This document shows positions 1 to 12,692 of a stretch of DNA of 64,000 nt, piece by piece. Source of the DNA: Cydia pomonella. Taxonomy: Eukaryota > Arthropoda > Insecta > Lepidoptera > Tortricidae. The notes below the pieces were generated by a model. The model did not search any database, was not told where the DNA came from, and saw nothing but the letters and a program-made list of their open reading frames with translations. The translations under genes were made by a program, and so were the position numbers. Where the stretch lies: positions 7,874,001 to 7,938,000 of the forward strand of contig NC_084726.1 of NCBI RefSeq assembly GCF_033807575.1, written 5' to 3'. How positions within the stretch are numbered: position 1 is the stretch's first letter; every line of letters begins with the position of its first letter.

Positions 1-1145
1 CGGTGATAGGTTCCGAACGATAAGATAGATTGCTTAAGGATATCCCTGATATTTTTATGATTCATCTCAGGGGGTCAATTGAATTATGGCTCATTTGAAG
101 AGCTCTAGGTTTGAGGCATGTACCTATTCTAGAATAAACTACTCAACGATGGGATCTTTAATGTTCATTAGGTTAGGTTAGGGACCAAAGTCATCAGTTT
201 TTGTCGGAAAGTCACCACTTCTGTCTTAAAATAAGGTCGAAAGGACTAACAATTAGAGAGGGACCGACATTAGAGCGTTTTCACAGTCGGATATGTCCAT
301 AAAGAAGTAAAATATTAAAAAGTGTATTTGAGGAGCATATATTTAAAATGAAGTTAATTTTATCAGTCTATAGAAAATTATTTAATTTATGTTTTTTCTA
401 TTGTTAAGAAAGCGTTAATGTGAAAATAAAAGTACTTGATGCCTAGAGCACTATCTGGCAGCAGTTTTTCTCCAAGGGTCATCCAACATCCAATATAGGA
501 TCTAACAATGTGAATACTTAATGTTTAAGATTCTAAAACTTAATTGAGAACTAAAAAAAACTGTCTTGATAAATGATCTCTTATTTTTCAACTGAATGTT
601 TGCACCTGAGGCTTAATAACCTCAAAAAATCCTTTGTTGGCCTTTCATACTTTTGTTTCTTTTGTGTAACTGTACTAAAGACAAAGTACCAAACCGGCTA
701 TATAAAACTTTAATTTTAATTATTTAAGCACCTACTTTAATGTGAACGCAGGCTATAAAGGCATGTATTCTCCCTATAGCTAGCAAGTAATTTTAGTTTT
801 TATATAAGCAAAGAGATAGGTACGGGCTGAAAAACAGCGCTGTGCAGTCACCAGACTCGCGGCAAAAGCTGAGTCCCGAGCACATTGTCGCACTTAAGAG
901 TTTGAATGTAAACAATAGTTCTATATGGTATATTATCATAGTTCTCAAAAGGTGTATACTTATTGCTACTGTGCTGTAATTAATGCTTATAGGGTGGTTG
1001 ATTGTTTAGTCGAATCAAGTTGCTCAGTCAAAACCATTAGTCAATCATGTTTGCTGCTGCTTGCTGTATGTACTATTTATTTATTTTTTGCGACAATAAA
1101 TGACTTTTTATTTTATTTTTATTTACAATATTATTTATAAAAAAA
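1..1145. other. No recognised feature
   Basis: AT-rich DNA. A 71-codon frame at 925-1140 shows no domain or start context. Confidence 0.5.
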
Positions 1146-1178
1146 TACATACATACATACATACATACATACATACAT
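1146..1178. repeat. (CATA)n microsatellite
   Basis: About eight uninterrupted catacata units. Confidence 0.9.
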
Positions 1179-1486
1179 TTACATACTTAAAACAAGTACT
1201 TAATTATAGTTATAATAGCAACTTAAAAATTAAGAGCAACCATTTGACAACCTTGATCACTATTGACCACCATATTGAAAATTCCAGAGGCAGGAACCGA
1301 TGTAAAAAGAGTTTTCTTATTGATTAAAGTAATAACCATCAAATGATTACCACACCCAGCCTCCAGACTTTTTTGCGACAGCCATATTTATAAGCACCGA
1401 CCAGAAGTTGTGTTCAACTTATTTTGTGGCAATTTGTGACATTTTAAAATTATTTTATCATGACCGCCTTATCGGCCATAGGATAG

Positions 1487-1715
1487 GTGATGAACGGGCA
1501 GTCAAAAGGGCTTACTTGGGTCGGCCATCTGGATGCCGTCCTGTTGGTCATCCTTAATATCGTCTGGGCGGATAGAGTGGAGGTAGACCTCCGTGAGCTC
1601 GGCGTCGGCAAAACCTGGCGTGAATCCGCTCTGGACCGAGTAAAGTGGCGTGCTCTTGTGTTGGAGGTCAAGACTCATTTTAGGTCATTGCGCCAGCCAA
1701 GTAAGTAAGTATGAC
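1487..1715 (+). mobile_element. RTE-like LINE C-terminal fragment
   Basis: Frame ends DRVEVDLRELGVGKTWRESA then LDRVKWRALVLEVKTHF, the DR-x-KWR ending of insect RTE-type reverse transcriptases, and is followed by a GTAAGTAAGT simple tail. 5'-truncated. Confidence 0.6.
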
Positions 1716-1801
1716 CGCCATATCACTTTTTATCATGTGTCTTATATCAGCTTTCCGTGACAAAATGTATAAGGTGAGGAACCATTTGAGATTAAAATAT
1801 C

Positions 1802-1865
1802 ATAGCGGCGTTTTATGTAAAAAGAGATAATGTGTTCAGTCTCTTTTTACATAAAATGCCGCTAT
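1802..1865. repeat. 26-bp hairpin with 12-base loop
   Basis: atagcggcgttttatgtaaa then aagaga, loop taatgtgttcag, and its reverse complement with one mismatch (G:T pair possible in RNA). Confidence 0.8.
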
Positions 1866-2687
1866 TACATTCTCCTCGACTGCAAACTGGTAAAAGTATA
1901 CAGGAGCAAATACCTAGGGACACTAAAAGAGGCAGTTAACAACCTGAAAACATTGCTAGGCTTCGTAGAGGAGCTGGATAGTTAGAGTAGCGCCACCTCG
2001 ATTTCACGCAAAATAGGCACAATGGTTGTCCATTTGCGGAAAATGCCGAGAAGCACTAACTATGTCATTTTCTGACAATAAAATAAGTTGAATACAGTCC
2101 AGTAAGTAGGTAACATCGGAATTACAAATAATGGGGAGACGCGATCCATTATGTATCAACCAGTATCAACATTCCACAGAAAAAACCCGCTAAGTACGAA
2201 ATGGCAAAAACCGTACCGGTTTGTAAGCACGTGCTTGTCCTTTTATGTACCTATAGTGGTAAAAAATGTAGCTAAATAAGAAGTAAAGACAATAGAGTCA
2301 TGATTTATTTAAGTCATGTAGTAATGTAACTGCTTGGAAACATGTATCACAATTGGACAGGCTATCACACGTACAAGTATGTTAGCGCCATAGATAATTT
2401 TAAAGAACTTACAACATACTTACAAAGGAGTTGTGGAATCGTAAAAAAAAAAACATAGTTTCATGTCGAAAATATTTTTTATCAGATATTTAGAGAAGGA
2501 ATACTTATTGGGCAAAATGACTGCTCAAGTATCCTATTTTTGTACTAAAATGATAGGTCGGACGGAGAAATGATGGCAACAGAGTTAGTTGTCAGTGTAG
2601 TATCTAGTACTTACCCATGACACAAGGCGCAAATGCAAACAATTAGAATTATAAACTGAAATAAATGTCATATACTAAGAAAAAGTG

Positions 2688-2746
2688 ACCAAGGCCTCCA
2701 GTGCCCCAGGCTGGAATCGATCCAGCGTCCTCTGCTATCGCGGCAG
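2688..2746 (-). mobile_element. Short tRNA-like SINE fragment, family C
   Basis: Minus strand reads ggacgctggatcgattccag, with a B-box-like ggatcgattcc, then gggcactggaggccttggtc. No other copy seen here. Confidence 0.45.
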
Positions 2747-2760
2747 GTAATTAGAATTAG

Positions 2761-3071
2761 GAGGGAAGAATAGCTTTGCGATCTCAACAACGTTATAATT
2801 AAATCTTAACAAATCACTTCGGTTTTGATGTCGATCGCTTCAACGTAGTATATTTTAGGTTTATAGGTTCCGTTTTTTTGTAATTACATAGTTTTTATAA
2901 AACAAACGTAAAAAATGTGATTAAATCTTCGTCGAATTAAGCCGTTTCTTTTATAAATCTATGTATTATTTTTTTAAACCGACACATATATAAGCGACAT
3001 ATTAAACCAAAAAACATTATCTCAAGCAAACGTACGTTCGGTTAGGATCGCAAAGCTAACATTCTTCTCTC
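2761..3071. mobile_element. Inverted-repeat element (MITE)
   Basis: Ends gaagaatagctttgcgatc and gatcgcaaagctaacattcttc are inverted copies (three-base gap in one). Another, partial copy lies reversed at 58080-58211. No coding capacity. Confidence 0.7.
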
Positions 3072-3921
3072 TTAAGGCACATCCAGACTATTCCAGACAA
3101 GAATTTCGAGCGCTCTCATAGTTTGCGGTATCTGCTTATCATCAAGCAAACCATGCACTTTCACATCATCGTTACAAAAATACTAAACGAATCACAAAGA
3201 ACTTAAAATTTAGAACTTGATTGTTAAACGTAAGAACGTAATTCAGACCGCATGACATTTGGGCTTAGAAATGCAGCAATATCATTAAATCGTTATAAAA
3301 TTACAGTGCGGCGCTTATTAAATTATCCATTGCCGTGGGTGGCAAGGAACTACTTATATGGAGAGATGGGAACTTATATGGAGTCTCATTCACGGGTAGA
3401 AATGTTACTTTGATTAATGTTTTTAGCCTAGATAGGATCTATGAAGGTAGATAGAATTTGAGATTATAATAATATATTTCTTGTGATTTGCTGTAAATAC
3501 TTATTTGAGCATTTCTAAGGACTTGAAGTCATTATAATTATTTGTGGTCAATATTGTAAAATCTACTTGTCCCTGTCCCTTTTAGAGCACAATCACTGTA
3601 AATTAGATTTAAAAACAGTAAATTTACCTTATTAATGACTATAATGACTAAATAAGATCTTCTAATGACTTGACACGAAAATTACTTTTTTATATATTTG
3701 ACTATTTGTTATTGTATATTTCACTGTAAATGTTAATAATGCTTTTTATTTTTTTTTCAGGTAAGGCTTAGTCATCACACAAATTCTCGCTTTACCACCT
3801 CTACATATTCGCTTTATGAATAAAATATTAATACCGTAAGTAGAAACGGAAACAATTGTATACATTTGTTTTTGTTATCTCAGTGAAATAGATGAAAAAA
3901 GATTTTTAATCTCTTATGTCA

Positions 3922-4212
3922 TCATCTTCCTGCCTGCCTGGGTTCCGCTTGGCAACGAATCCCTAGAATTAGTAGGGACTTAGTTTTTACGAAAGCGACT
4001 GCTATCTGACCTTCCAACCCAGAAAGTAAACTAGCCCTTATTGGGATAAGTACGGTTTCCTCACGATGTTTTCCTTCACCGAAAAGCAACTGGTAAATAT
4101 CAAATGATATTTCGTACATGAGTTCCGAAAAACTCATTGGTGCGAGCCGGGGTCTGAACCCGCGACCTCCGAATTGAAAGTCGGACGGCGTTTCCACTAG
4201 GCCCCCACCGCT
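3922..4212 (-). mobile_element. tRNA-derived SINE, family B
   Basis: Read on the minus strand: ggcctagtgg A-box region, gtcgcgggttcagaccccgg B-box region, then ccaatgagtttttcggaact and a body ending in ggaaccc. Further copies at 30203-30534 and 33999-34243. The 91-codon frame inside is not a gene. Confidence 0.85.
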
Positions 4213-4769
4213 TATCTCAGTACCCTAGTGAAAATATGGTACTAGGAACGGATAAAGATTATATTAAAAAAGATTTTTAATCTCTATGTACCCTTCAATA
4301 TTTCCATACGCATGGCACCGCTCGTGCTCTCAGATGTTCATCTCGAATCGTGATCAGTGAAACCCGATGCTGCTTCAGACGCACGCGTCACGAATTATCG
4401 AGAACACTGTTATTACTGATATTTAGTTTCTATTTATAGGGTTATATTATTTTAGTATGCATTAATATTAATATCAGGTTTAATATCTGTTTGAAAGCCT
4501 TTAAAATGACAGTATTGTCTGAATTATTTGAGGTTAAGATATTAATGTCTAAAGTCACATATTAGTATTTATTTTAGTAAAACGAATACTTCAAGTTTGG
4601 ATTTAATGCACCTTAGTGAGCTTTAATTACCTTTGGAAAACTACTATTATTCGTGAAAAATATGCTAAAGTAATTTATTTTGTTTGATAAATGTTAGAGA
4701 AAATTGTCTTTCCTTTAGAATAGGTAATATAGGTAAAGTGTGTTTAAGCTAAAGCAAACTTACACCTTA

Positions 4770-4998
4770 GAAAAAACAGACAAGTGCGAATCGGATTCGC
4801 CCACCGAGGGTTCCGTACTTTTTAATATTTTTTGTTATAGCGGCAACAGAAATACATGATGTGTGAAAATTTCAACAGTCTAGCTATCACGGTTCATGAG
4901 ATACAGCCTGGTCACGGATGGCCAGACAGACAGACGGACGGACAGGAGTCTTAGTAATAGGGTCCCGTTTTACCCTTTAGATACGGGACCCTAAAAAG
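4770..4998 (+). repeat. GGTTCCGTA-family repeat F, short copy
   Basis: Starts acaagtgcgaatcggattcg then gagggttccgta, has a run of acagacagacgg, and ends gggaccctaaaa. This is a very abundant lepidopteran repeat; whether it is Helitron-like or of another class cannot be told here. Other copies: 24450, 26890, 31703, 39557. Confidence 0.75.
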
Positions 4999-6439
4999 TG
5001 TGAAAGCATTATAAACACCTGTTATATAAAACTCGTCTTTTACGATGATATTCTTACACTTTGTCATTTCAAATGACAAAAAAAAGTTAAGTAAAGTTAG
5101 CTTTTTCTGACTCTAGTCCTATAATTTTTGAGTCACAAGCAACTTCTTTGTTTATTGCCTTGTTTACAATGAAAACACGTCCTATTCCACACGTCTCGAT
5201 CCGTTTGCGTACAAATCCACGGCATGTTTGTGGCATGACGTATGACGCACTGAGTCACGAGATGCTCAATTGAAAAGCTGGAGAGACATGACTCGGCATC
5301 CACAATCATGCTGTGTGGTCCAAGCAATGATATTATACTCGTATACTATAGAATCTATAGATAGGTTATACCTTATATACAGTACCGGCCAATAATATAT
5401 CACCTCCAGGTTTTTACGGTAGATCATCTTTTTTATATTTTTAAGTGATTTCCTCCTCACTACCTTAGGTAGTCTAGTAGTAGTCTTTTATGTAGAGGTT
5501 TTTTTTAACCAACCAACCAACCAACCCACCCACCCACCAACCAACCAACCAACCAAATTATTTTTTTATTAGAGCTTTTTAGAGTAATATGCTGAGTTTC
5601 CTATGTAATTCACAGTATTTCATTGCAATATTCATCATATATTTTTATAAAATGACTAGTAAAATATGCAATCTACAAACTAACCTGTTTGTTTACTCTA
5701 TACATGCTCATACATGATATATTATTGCCTGGTACTCTACATAAGGAGCACAAAAAATACTTATCCAAAAATAATTACCATATTTATCTAATTACCTGCG
5801 ACAGACTGTTTGTTGATCTTTTTTATGAATTGTTACACTCGTTGTTGAACATAGGCTTTCCTTTTTCTATCTCAGTGTGCGGTAGCTCGTGCACATTTAT
5901 CGCTTAGCTAGGTGCAACTAGAGAGCAACTGTACAATTTGAGCGCTTTAATTTTGTAACGTCTATAACTTATCTAAAGTTATAATATCATTAGGTCCAAG
6001 TACAAGATCAGGTAGACTAAACAATGAAATAATCTGTTTGGTACTTGGAAGCAACTCGATATTGTCGCCCGTAGATTTTTATAAGGAAGAAACTTAGAGA
6101 TTATGGTCTGTTTATATACAGGCTCAAAGCTGGGTGGGCTGCTATTATCCGTCTAACTGACAAAACAGTAGATATAGCCTGGCAAACTCAGAAACGGTTT
6201 CAAAAAATGTAGGCGCGAAGGTTCGAACTCCTACAGAATTTGTTGCAAGATGGTTGCAAGTACCTATTGCTAGACAACAGGTTTCTAAGTAATATTTCAT
6301 GAAGCTTCAAGCTAATGTTTATAAGTCCTTTATTGGACTCCTCCTCCTCCTTGGATTTGGATGATTGGTGTATGTCGATATTATTGAAATATATTATTGA
6401 AGTATTAAGGTAGTATATGCCCTAATAGTGTAAGCAGCC
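4999..6439. other. No gene seen; one microsatellite
   Basis: AT-rich intergenic or intronic DNA apart from the AACC run. Short frames on both strands look random. Confidence 0.5.
5508..5556. repeat. (AACC)n microsatellite with (CCCA) core
   Basis: aaccaaccaacc flanks three ccca units. Confidence 0.9.
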
Positions 6440-6560
6440 TAATTTTATTTAAACTTTATTGCACACTGAAAAATATACAATTACAAAAGGCGGACTTAAT
6501 ACCACAAGGCATTATTTACGAGTCAACCTTTAAGCCGAACAGATAAGCGAAGTTGGTGGT
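6440..6560 (-). mobile_element. Probable LINE 3' tail
   Basis: Contains ttaaactttattgcacactg and aaaggcggacttaatacc, typical of a LINE 3' end read on the minus strand. No coding remnant seen. Confidence 0.35.
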
Positions 6561-7007
6561 TGGTATAAAGAACGCTAAAAACTAAAACTTGATTACTTAA
6601 TTCAATAGTTGACAGGCGGTTCGCCACCTTCATTGCTTGGAATTAAGATGTATTGACTACCCTACCGTACATCCATACACCTATTTAATATGCATCCGCT
6701 AAAACTCGTTACTTGCTCCCCAAGAAAGCCAAGTCACGCATAACTATTGAAACTTAAGTTGCTTAAACGAGAGACCATTGTTTTGACCTTACGCAAATAG
6801 AAATTAAGCTTTATAAACATTGAAATTGCTTGGAAAATTCTCCGTTCAACATTTCTTCACGGTTATACCTTATTTGGTGAACTTCCTTGGAACTATTCAA
6901 TTATAAATAGGTACACTCTCTACTTAGTCAAAACAAACGATAGGTTTGTCCATAGCCATATTTCAGCCTGGCTGACAATTTTCACCTGAATCTCTGTAGA
7001 GAGAATT

Positions 7008-7145
7008 TCATTCCCCTGGTTATACCTATTCGCAAATCCCCAGAAGATTCCGCTTAACTGTGTTGGTTGTAGATGGAACTTGGCACGAGTTACACAGTCA
7101 CTTTTCACAATTTCCTGGGAATTTGCGAATAGGTATGGGAATGAG
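7008..7145. mobile_element. Foldback element
   Basis: acctattcgcaaatcccca and tgggaatttgcgaataggt plus cattccc/gggaatg pairs at the ends. Confidence 0.6.
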
Positions 7146-7389
7146 ATTTTTGTAAAATTACCCAGGTAATACTGGTATTTAGATGTGGAATATTGGTTGC
7201 ACTCATTCTACACTTTCGACAGCAGAACCCAGTTTCACCACTGACAGTGATAATTCACCGCAAATGTTGGTCCAAGAATTTAGTGTATATTAACGCTACG
7301 TACCTACTGACCTTATCTATAGATCTGAAAATGTTCGCAAAATTTACAATTGTCAGCGTAGTGAAATTAACACATTGACATGTATCAGA

Positions 7390-7446
7390 ATAAATAAATA
7401 AATATTCGGCATTCTTACACAAATTGATTAAGCCCCACAATAAGCT
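7390..7446 (-). mobile_element. SINE family A, 3' fragment
   Basis: Shares ataaataaatatt, attcttacacaaattga and agccccacaataagctt with the family's 3' end. Confidence 0.6.
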
Positions 7447-7834
7447 TAAAAAGGAAATGAACGACAAGTAGACATAAAATTAAATCCTAGGTAACCTTTT
7501 AACCTAAAATTAAGGACATAGCACTACAAAATCATATCCAATTATCTAAAGGCACGTATTAAAAATAAGCCCACGTCCAAACTAAAAACACATGGCCAGG
7601 ACTTTTACAATCCTTTACACAATTAGATTTTATAGCGTTGCCTTAGAAGTTGATCCTTTCTTTAACGCGCCCATTTTATACTTCGAATAGCTCGTAAATA
7701 CTTATACAGATTTATTGGGTCTGAATGATTGTGATAACGTATCCTTCGTTGAGGTGATATATCACTAGACGTTTCGGATGTATGAGGTAGGTTATCTGGA
7801 GCGTCGAGTTTTATGGTTCTATGGTGGTATGGTG

Positions 7835-7953
7835 GCCATCAGATATATCAAAGCGGCGCTCAAAAATATCTGAACATGAACTCTAGCGTCTTGACAATAG
7901 AGGCGTGTTCGGATATTTGTGAGCACCTTGGCAGCTCCGATATATCTGATGGC
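7835..7953. mobile_element. Foldback element
   Basis: gccatcagatatatc and gatatatctgatggc are perfect inverted ends; inner gatatt/aatatc arms pair too. Confidence 0.65.
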
Positions 7954-8010
7954 GATTGTACTAAGATATGCATATCATTATTATGAAAAAATAATGAAAT
8001 AGGTAGAAGC

Positions 8011-8073
8011 TACGGTGACTGCTTACCATCAGGCGGGCCGCATGCTTGTTTGCCACCGACGTAGTAAAAAAAT
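8011..8073 (-). repeat. Dispersed repeat D, 5' fragment
   Basis: Reverse complement contains ctacgtcggtggcaaacaag and catgcggcccgcctgatgg. Confidence 0.65.
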
Positions 8074-8153
8074 AGGCAGAGTTAGAAGATAAGTATGCAG
8101 CAATTTGGATAGTAGGTACACACAGTGCGAGTGTTATCTGTGTTATGTGATAT

Positions 8154-8414
8154 GACGACCGGTCTGGCCTAGTGGGTAGTGACCCTGCCTACGAAGCTGA
8201 TGGTCCCGGGTTCAAATCCTGGTAAGGGCATGTATTCGTGTGATGAGCATGCATATTTGTTCCTGAGTTATGGGTGTTTTCTATGTATTTAAGTATTTAT
8301 AAATATTTATATATTATATATATCGTTGTCTAAGTACCCTCAACACAAGCCTTATTGAGCTTACTGTGGGACTTAGTCAATTTGTGTAATAATGTCCTAT
8401 AATATTTATTTATA
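8154..8414 (+). mobile_element. tRNA-derived SINE, family A
   Basis: Head holds an A box (tggcctagtgg) and B box (ggttcaaatcc) of a tRNA promoter, then a body with gtattcgtgtgatgagcatg and an AT-rich tail ending tttattta. Other copies: 59461-59720 (+), 22716-22962 and 39231-39475 (-), plus fragments. Confidence 0.85.
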
Positions 8415-9132
8415 TCCTAAACGTCGAACTATAGTAAATAATGTATAATATATGTTTTTTTCTTGAATAAAAAAATTACTGGTGTAATTTTTCTGTTGAA
8501 GCTTTTCCTCACCTCTAGCTTTACTTTATGGAAAAATCGTAAAGTTAAGAGAGTTGTAAAGTTAGAAAAATAGCTTTCAGGTATAAGTAAGACAGAAACT
8601 CGTCTATTTATACAAAAATATACTATTCTCATTCGCTCTTGATTGAATTTGCTGTTTTTTTTAATGTAATCTCAACCCTATAAAACCATTTTTGTTTATG
8701 TTATTACTTACCTAGTATTTTTTGATACCTTAAAATGTGACTATCCCAAAAAACCTAATTTACCTAATAGGGTCTAATCCCTTCAATCTAGTCAATGTGA
8801 CACTAACGCTAGTAAATATTTCCAGAGTCAACAATTTGTCTTGACCCGCTGCCCTATATCCTCAGCAAATTTGCCAAGGAACCCTTGATTTGTTGATCCA
8901 AGCGCAGCAACAAATACATAAATAAAATGTACTAGTAGGTTTTCAATTATCTCCGAATCTCCGTCTGTCGAGTTTCATTATTTAAGGTATATCTTATATA
9001 CTTAAAACTAGTATAGCGCCACGCCAAATAGTTTCAGATCACAATATACCGATAATACAGATTTGTTTTTATTTTCCTTCCGAAACTCTAAAAAGATTAT
9101 ATTTAGTAATATCCATAATTAAATCTATTTAT

Positions 9133-10004
9133 TGACAATAACAATATACATAATGGATATATACAGATGAATACTATAACTAGCTTATATCTAAAATAGG
9201 CCCTTGAGGCATTGTACCAAGGATGCTGGCGGCATTTCCTCGTTGTATCGCAATACTGATACGTTGTGCGAGGAAGCCGCCAGCTCTTCGGTCACCAGTT
9301 ACGTCAACCAGACGTTTCGCGATTTCTCCAAAAAACTTGTGCGCGCTGGGACCCCATGGACCTAGAGTTTCAACGCCAAAAGGTACAAAATGGTACTCTC
9401 TACCGAGGCTCTTATATTTATTACGTTTCAAAATTTCGGCGCTTTCCGCCGCTGCGCCCGCTTTTACATAAGTCCGTTGGAGGTGGGACGGTGCCAGTGT
9501 GTCTACGCAGGTAGCATCCCACACTAACATCCGTCCCAAGCTCCAAGGAACCAAGGACACCCCATCAGGCCTCTTGCCATCATCCCTGATAATGCCAGTT
9601 GGCTCAAGAAGAGCAGGCACATTGATGGTGGCAAGAGATCGACGGATTATGTCATTAAGCGACGCATGTCTTGAAAAACGACCTGCACTTTTTTGACAAG
9701 ATAATCCGTGGTGTCCCAGTCGGTCCACGTCCGTGCCACAAGAGCATATATGTGGCGTACATACCGAAACCCCGAGTCGCAAACCAGTCGCCAGTCTTAG
9801 GGAGGTCGGATCCAAGAAAGTACCAGTATTAGGTGAAGGATGGGCATGTAGCCAGTAGCCGGCTTCCCGGGCTCCGACCGCCAAAAGTCTCGCGTGATCT
9901 GGACCCGTACAGTTGTTTAGAAAAGTATTGTAAGTTAAATCACAGTAAATATTATCCCAGCTCCTTTGTGATTTTGGGTTGTCTATCCATAATTTGGAGT
10001 GCAA
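9133..10004 (-). mobile_element. LINE 3' part with restriction-like endonuclease-type domain
   Basis: An intact 274-codon frame (10004-9180) starting near QRSWDNIYCDLTYNTFLNNC. It carries CSCGTDVDRLGHHGLSC (a C-x-C..H-H..C knuckle), then DGKRPDGVSLVPW..VWDAT..K-x-x-K, resembling the CCHC plus RPD/D/K endonuclease of R2/R4-like LINEs, and ends QRGNAASILGT. The reverse transcriptase part is absent, so the copy is 5'-truncated. The 3' UTR-like tail to 9133 is shared with the copy at 62945-63300. Class assignment is inferred from motifs. Confidence 0.7.
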
Positions 10005-11975
10005 CTAAATTTTATCTCCAGAAATCCAGGTTTCTCGATATTTTCCTCCTCCAAAACTTGACCAATCATAACGAAATTTTGGGAACGGAATGAGAAAGAA
10101 ATTATCTGTGTCTGATCGTTTTTATTTTTGCGTTTATTGTTACTGGTTTTGTATGCTAGGCGTCTGTTTATGGCAAATTTATTTGACCGTTTTTAGCACT
10201 TTTTGAAGTAACCTAGTTCTTATAAAAACAATAATATCAAAAAAGCAAAACGTACAGACACCGATATTGGTATTCCTGAAATCATATAAAAAAATATTCA
10301 TCTAGGGCCAAAATCCAGAGAGGAACAAGTCGAAAACGTTTGTATGGAAACGCTACAATTAATGTTTCCCCTTAAAGGAATAGATTTGACATCATTGATT
10401 TTAACTTTACTCGTGACCCAGAAACTTTCCAGACTTTCATAAAACTATAATAAAGAACCCTGCACACTTAACAAGTTTTTAAATGGGCGCTCCAATAACA
10501 AAGTCAACTCACGCCTCGTAACGGCATTGGAGCCCCGCTGAGTACTTAGCGAATGACGTCAGACCTAGACCTATTTAATCCTATTTGCTCTATTTGTTGG
10601 GTCTAGCACAATAGGTGACGCATGGAAAACTTTCCTGTGGCTTTGTAGGTCAGAGGGTATTTTTGTTGGTGATGTTACTAAGACTCTGTTAAGACTTTTT
10701 TTCATACTTCGGGTCAATTAGGGTCGATATATTTATTTATGTACAATTTAAAGGTTTAGGAGTGGGTCTGCATAAATAGGCAAGTAGGTTTTGTATGTGA
10801 AACTTCTATTCGTTCAAATTTTTGAGTATTATTATTTATACACACACATATACACACGCACAGACACACACATACACATACACACACATGCACAGACACG
10901 CACATACACACACACACACAAATGTAGATACAATTGTATTAGCTTAAGTTTTCTCTTTATATATTTTTTTACCTATAACTTGGTGCTACGGAGGAGCGGG
11001 GCTTCATGATACAGGTATTTTCTTTTTTTTTTCATGTTTTCATTATCATTTCATTTGATTTTACTATTTCTAGTTACGAAAACTAGTACGGTCATGTTTG
11101 AAAATATAGATACGGACAAAGTACCAAAATATGTATACAATACCCTAAAATATGGGCCATAAAGGCGTGTATGTGACTGTACCAGTAATAGCCATATGTT
11201 ACTTGAATAAGTCAAATTTCATGTTCGGTATGTCGTTTTAAAATGAGAGTGTATCCTCGATTGTATGGCGGCGATCAGGTTCGAGAGACTCTAAAGTAAT
11301 TAGCTTAGTAAATAAACCTTAAGGACCCCATGATCTCATGGTCTACCAAGTTTGACGTAAGCGTGATGACAGCATAAGAATAAAAATCGCATAAGCATGC
11401 CATTATGCTGATCAGCCATATTGGAACGAGGGTTAATGAGTGTAATAATTCTGACGGCCATGGGTAGGTCGGGGGTGTGGTTTATTAGGAAATTAGTATT
11501 TATGTCACTGGAGAAATTAGGACACGGTTCGTTTGAATGTATATGACGTAAGTTTTAGTGCTATAAAACGATTCAGAATGATTTTTTTAATTGTGTGTTA
11601 ATAACCAGAGCATAATTAATATTTGGTTTTTTTCGAGGGCAATGTATTCCGTATATCATAAGCACTTGTGGCAGTTGTGACGTCTCGTCATAAAATGCGA
11701 CGTTTTGGGTTAAAATATAGTAGTGATACTTTGCTTGTTGAATTATTTTATACTCGTATGGGAAAATGAAAGTCATCTGTTTTTTTTTTTATTGTTCATT
11801 AAAGCTTAAACTCCCCCCCAAAAGTATGATGCCTTATAGCGTTATCAAGTTATGGTGTCAGAACAGCTATTATAATTGACTATTTTTGTATTTGAGACCC
11901 GTACCTTTTTACCTTACTTATCTACTTAACCCTCGCCTAGTTAAGCTCTTTATCACCATTATTGCTGCCTACTGC
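10005..11975. other. No gene seen; one microsatellite
   Basis: Nothing recognised except the CA repeat. The left edge may include the decayed start of the LINE at 9133-10004. Confidence 0.45.
10842..10920. repeat. Imperfect (CA)n microsatellite
   Basis: cacacacata, cacacgcacagacacacaca and similar blocks; the 72-codon frame over it is low complexity. Confidence 0.9.
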
Positions 11976-12028
11976 CACTTGAAGCTTTAAAAGTGTTAAC
12001 TCATCAACACTTTCGATAGCTTCAAGTG
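11976..12028. repeat. 53-base foldback
   Basis: cacttgaagct and aagtgtt pair with aacactt and agcttcaagtg around a short internal loop and 8-base terminal loop. Confidence 0.7.
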
Positions 12029-12547
12029 TCAAACATCGATAAATAATTCTTCTGTCAGCCGATGACGGCCCGTGACTCATTTGTTTATGGTAACGATTAT
12101 GTACTTAGGTTTATTGATCAATTTATGGGGCATAGAGAGAGATATTGACTCACATTGCAGGATATGGAACAATTGATAGGTTTACTGATGAATATACGAC
12201 ATCTTACGAGTATTTATGTGTTGTGCTTTCCATTTATGGCGTGAAAATTGTGGTCTGCAAATGAGTATAATAAGTTTTTTCTATGACGCATCCCTACTTA
12301 CAGTGTATGTGGCATAGGAAAATTATGAATAAAACGTGCATGTTGTACTAATAGCAATTACCCGATATTCATATCGTTTGTCTTTTTATACTTGTATATG
12401 CTCATTGCATTTGGGCAAAATATTGCCCAAATAAAATATGACTTACTTTCTTTGCTAACGCGTAATTTAGAATTATTATGCACAACACACGAGTGATCGT
12501 TACAAATTTAAAAATATCAATATAAGTTATTAAGACCTTGAAATGTA

Positions 12548-12692
12548 CAGTCAACCAATTTGATTCCTAGGCCACTATAGAACCATGCCATAATGACTTC
12601 TACGACAGTGCTTATTGAGTGATGCGTGTCAAGTATCTAGTAGTTAAGGCGACAAGGTTCTATAGTGGCCTAGAATTCTAATTGGTTGACTG
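12548..12692. mobile_element. Tc1/mariner-type MITE with TA duplication
   Basis: 37-base terminal inverted repeats beginning CAGTCAACCAATT with three mismatches, flanked by TA on both sides. 145 bases, non-coding. Confidence 0.85.

Noticed and set aside
1146..1178. CRISPR-like direct repeats
   Set aside because: Simple CATA microsatellite, no spacers; the genome is eukaryotic.
3771..3800. ttttttttcag as a 5' UTR exon acceptor of the adhesion gene
   Set aside because: Good acceptor, but no matching upstream donor or open frame with correct phase could be defined.
3922..4197. 91-codon minus-strand ORF
   Set aside because: Lies wholly within a tRNA-derived SINE (family B).
8160..8230. tRNA gene
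   Set aside because: A and B boxes are present but the cloverleaf is not complete and the same sequence recurs with a SINE body; it is a SINE head. The same holds for 22890-22962, 30480-30534 and 59461-59535.
9223..9696. Plus-strand ORFs of 65-82 codons
   Set aside because: Shadows of the minus-strand LINE frame at 9180-10004.
10791..11009. 72-codon ORF rich in Thr/His
   Set aside because: Translated CA microsatellite.
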